Source: JAJZGK01 sp035538795
Lineage (GTDB): Bacteria > Pseudomonadota > Alphaproteobacteria > Rhodospirillales > Magnetospirillaceae
Reading direction: 5' to 3'
Assembly (NCBI GenBank): GCA_035538795.1
Contig: DATLJS010000035.1
Coordinates: 214,130 to 278,129 of the forward strand
Length of the DNA: 64,000 nucleotides
The notes below the pieces were generated by a model that was not told where the DNA came from, ran no database searches, and saw nothing but the letters and a program-made list of their open reading frames with translations. This document shows, one piece after another, positions 62,575-64,000 of this stretch (position 1 is the first letter of the stretch; every line of letters starts with the position of its first letter). Made by a program: the position numbers and the translations under genes.

Positions 62575-64000
62575 TTAACCCAGAAGGCCCAAGGCCGAAA
62601 TATTGGTGCCCAAGCTGTTCAGATCAGCGGCCGAGATGGCTCCAATCTGCGCCGAGGTCAGATAGTTCAACTGCGTGGTCGTCAGAGACGAGAACTGAGT
62701 CGTCGTCAGAGCGGCGATATCAGTGGTCGTAACGGCCCGCAGCTGGGTGGTCGACAGAGCCGAGATCACCGTGGTGGTGAGCTGCATGATCTGCGTCGTA
62801 TTCAAGGACTTGATCTGTGCGGTGCTCAACACTCCGGCCTGAGTGGTGCTCAGTTCGGCAATATCCAGCGAATTCAGGCTGGCGATTTGTAGAGTGGTCA
62901 AAGCCTGAACCTGGGTGGTCGTCAAAGCATCCATCTGAGTAGTGGCCAGATTGGCCATATCAGTGGTGCTCAGAGCGGTCACCTGGGTGGTGCTCAGAGC
63001 CGACAGCTGCGTGGTGGTCAGGTTGTTCAGTTCCGTGCTGCTGAGAGCCGCAACCAGCGTGGTACCGATCGCCAAAACCTGAGTGGTCGTCAGCGACTGG
63101 ATATTGGTGCTGGTCAGGGCGTTCAGTTCCACCGAAGTCAGGTTGCTGATCAGCGTAGTGCTGAGGCTGGCAAACTGCGTGGTGGTCAGCTCATTCAGGT
63201 CGTTGGTGGTCAGCCCGCGCAGTTGAACCGTACTCAAGGCGTTCACCTGCGTGGTCGACAACTCGTCGAACTGGGTGCTGGACAGACCATTCAGCTGAAC
63301 CGTGGACAGCGAAGCAACCTGCGTAGTGGTCAATGCGTCAACCTGAGTAGTCGTCAGGTTATTCAGCGTTGTGGTCGTCAGAGCCTGGATTTGCAGGGTG
63401 CTGAGACCGGCGACCTGAGTGGTGGTCAGGCTGTCAAGGTTAGTGGTGCCCAGACCATTCAACTCGACCGAGGTCAGGTTGTTCAGCTGGGTCGTGCTCA
63501 AACCGGAGACCTGAGTGGTCGTTAGTTCGTTCAGATCGGCGGTGGTCAGGCCACGAAGCTGGGCGCTGGTCAGAGCGTTCAGCTGGGTGGTGGACAACTC
63601 GTCCAGGTTGGTCGTCCCAAGAGCGATCAGCTGCGCCGTCGTCAGCGAGGCGACTTGAGTGGTGGTCAGAGCGTCGACCTGCGTCGTGCTCAGGTTGTTC
63701 AGCTGCGTGCTGCTCATCGCGGCCAGCAGCGTCGTGCTGATCGCAGCCACCTGTGTCGTGCTCAGAGCCGTCAGGTTCGTCGTACCCAGGGCATTCAGCT
63801 CGACCGTGGTCAGCGTGTTCAGCTTGGTCGTACTCAGGCCGGAAATCTGAGTGGTGCTCAGATTGTTCAGCGTCGTGCTGCTGATACCGGTGATCTGCGC
63901 CGTCGTCAGGCTGTTCAACTGCGTGGTCGACAGTTCGTCCAGGTTCGTCGTCCCAAGCCCGTTCAGCTGGGCCACCGTCAGAGCGGCGACCTGCGTCGTG
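62575..64000 (-). CDS. Thr/Ser-rich octapeptide-repeat protein (5' end beyond window)
   Basis: 474 residues are visible and the frame stays open to the right edge (TTQVAALT precedes the GTG at 63975), so the start is outside. The whole visible part is one octapeptide repeated about 58 times with no gaps: L, S/T, T/S, T, Q, V/L, x, x. Leu/Val at positions 1 and 6 suggests a regular solenoid with small polar residues at the turns. It ends with ALGLLG and a stop. No signal peptide, membrane helix or catalytic motif is visible. It is probably a large surface or secreted protein. The adjacent glycosyltransferase run makes its many Thr/Ser residues possible acceptors. Confidence 0.85.
   Translation of the reverse strand, partial: TTQVAALTVAQLNGLGTTNLDELSTTQLNSLTTAQITGISSTTLNNLSTTQISGLSTTKLNTLTTVELNALGTTNLTALSTTQVAAISTTLLAAMSSTQLNNLSTTQVDALTTTQVASLTTAQLIALGTTNLDELSTTQLNALTSAQLRGLTTADLNELTTTQVSGLSTTQLNNLTSVELNGLGTTNLDSLTTTQVAGLSTLQIQALTTTTLNNLTTTQVDALTTTQVASLSTVQLNGLSSTQFDELSTTQVNALSTVQLRGLTTNDLNELTTTQFASLSTTLISNLTSVELNALTSTNIQSLTTTQVLAIGTTLVAALSSTELNNLTTTQLSALSTTQVTALSTTDMANLATTQMDALTTTQVQALTTLQIASLNSLDIAELSTTQAGVLSTAQIKSLNTTQIMQLTTTVISALSTTQLRAVTTTDIAALTTTQFSSLTTTQLNYLTSAQIGAISAADLNSLGTNISALGLLG
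62614..63957 (-). repeat. Nested repeats: 24-bp units in four 336-bp super-repeats
   Basis: The 24-bp unit encodes one octad. Aligning octads at an offset of 14 gives clear matches, such as LGTTNLDE with LGTTNLDE, LTTVELNA with LTSVELNG, and LTTTQVAS with LTTTQVAS. Super-units lie at 63957-63622, 63621-63286, 63285-62950 and 62949-62614. The first three are well conserved and the one nearest the C-terminus is diverged. Confidence 0.88.

Noticed and set aside
62575..64000. Regularly spaced short DNA repeats that could suggest a CRISPR array
   Set aside because: Units are contiguous 24-bp in-frame codons with no unique spacers, and they encode an uninterrupted protein.

Overview
The window reads as chromosomal DNA of a high-GC alphaproteobacterium, most likely a Rhodospirillales member of the Magnetospirillum/Phaeospirillum type. 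This is inferred from protein character: an RNase E with a long insertion in its S1 domain, a zinc-free L36, KorAB, a PraR-like regulator, many PAS/GGDEF/HD-GYP/hemerythrin signalling proteins, and several Spindly-type glycosyltransferases. No magnetosome, rRNA, tRNA or CRISPR feature was seen. Roughly 1-40 kb looks like core chromosome with signalling genes. 40-64 kb is an accessory surface-glycan region.

1-9.3 kb: cell wall and translation/RNA genes. These are mepA (cut by the left edge), prfB, the class A penicillin-binding protein mrcA, amiC, and divergently rne. 9.3-17.3 kb: a PEP-mutase/isocitrate-lyase-family enzyme, a methyltransferase divergent from a LysR regulator, an isochorismatase-hydrolase pair, a DEAD-box helicase, a stand-alone RAM-domain protein, a cyclic-nucleotide-binding protein and a MgtC/DUF4010 membrane protein. 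17.4-26.5 kb: korA-korB-ferritin-like operon, lrgAB, a lipoprotein, a secreted protein, then glycerate kinase and pyruvate kinase. 26.6-34.6 kb: rpmJ, a membrane diguanylate cyclase, a PraR-like regulator, 3-hydroxybutyryl-CoA dehydrogenase, a single-domain response regulator, a Tim44-like protein and small unknowns. 34.8-40.5 kb: an unknown 406-residue protein, then a sensory set of FIST protein, histidine kinase (4-nt overlap) and PAS-HD-GYP-hemerythrin protein.

40.6-47.6 kb (+ strand): one tight gene set. It holds a radical-SAM protein fused to a GT-A-like domain, a NeuB-like synthase fused to a cupin, an acetolactate-synthase-like ThDP enzyme, a HAD phosphatase whose N-terminal third resembles an IS5-type transposase domain, and a second radical-SAM protein. 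47.7-53.5 kb: a low-GC methyltransferase, an epimerase/reductase, and rfbG, rfbH and a GT61 enzyme, pointing to a CDP-dideoxyhexose. 53.6-62.5 kb (- strand): large multidomain transferases (GT4-FkbM, TPR/O-GlcNAc-transferase-like, radical SAM-GT2, DXD transferase-FkbM).

Immediately upstream of these transferases on the same strand lies a large Thr/Ser-rich protein, open at the right edge. It is built entirely from an 8-residue repeat that is itself organised into 14-octad (112-residue, 336-bp) super-repeats. The most interesting hypothesis is that the Spindly/OGT-like and neighbouring transferases modify this repeat protein or a related surface structure. This rests on gene adjacency and composition only.
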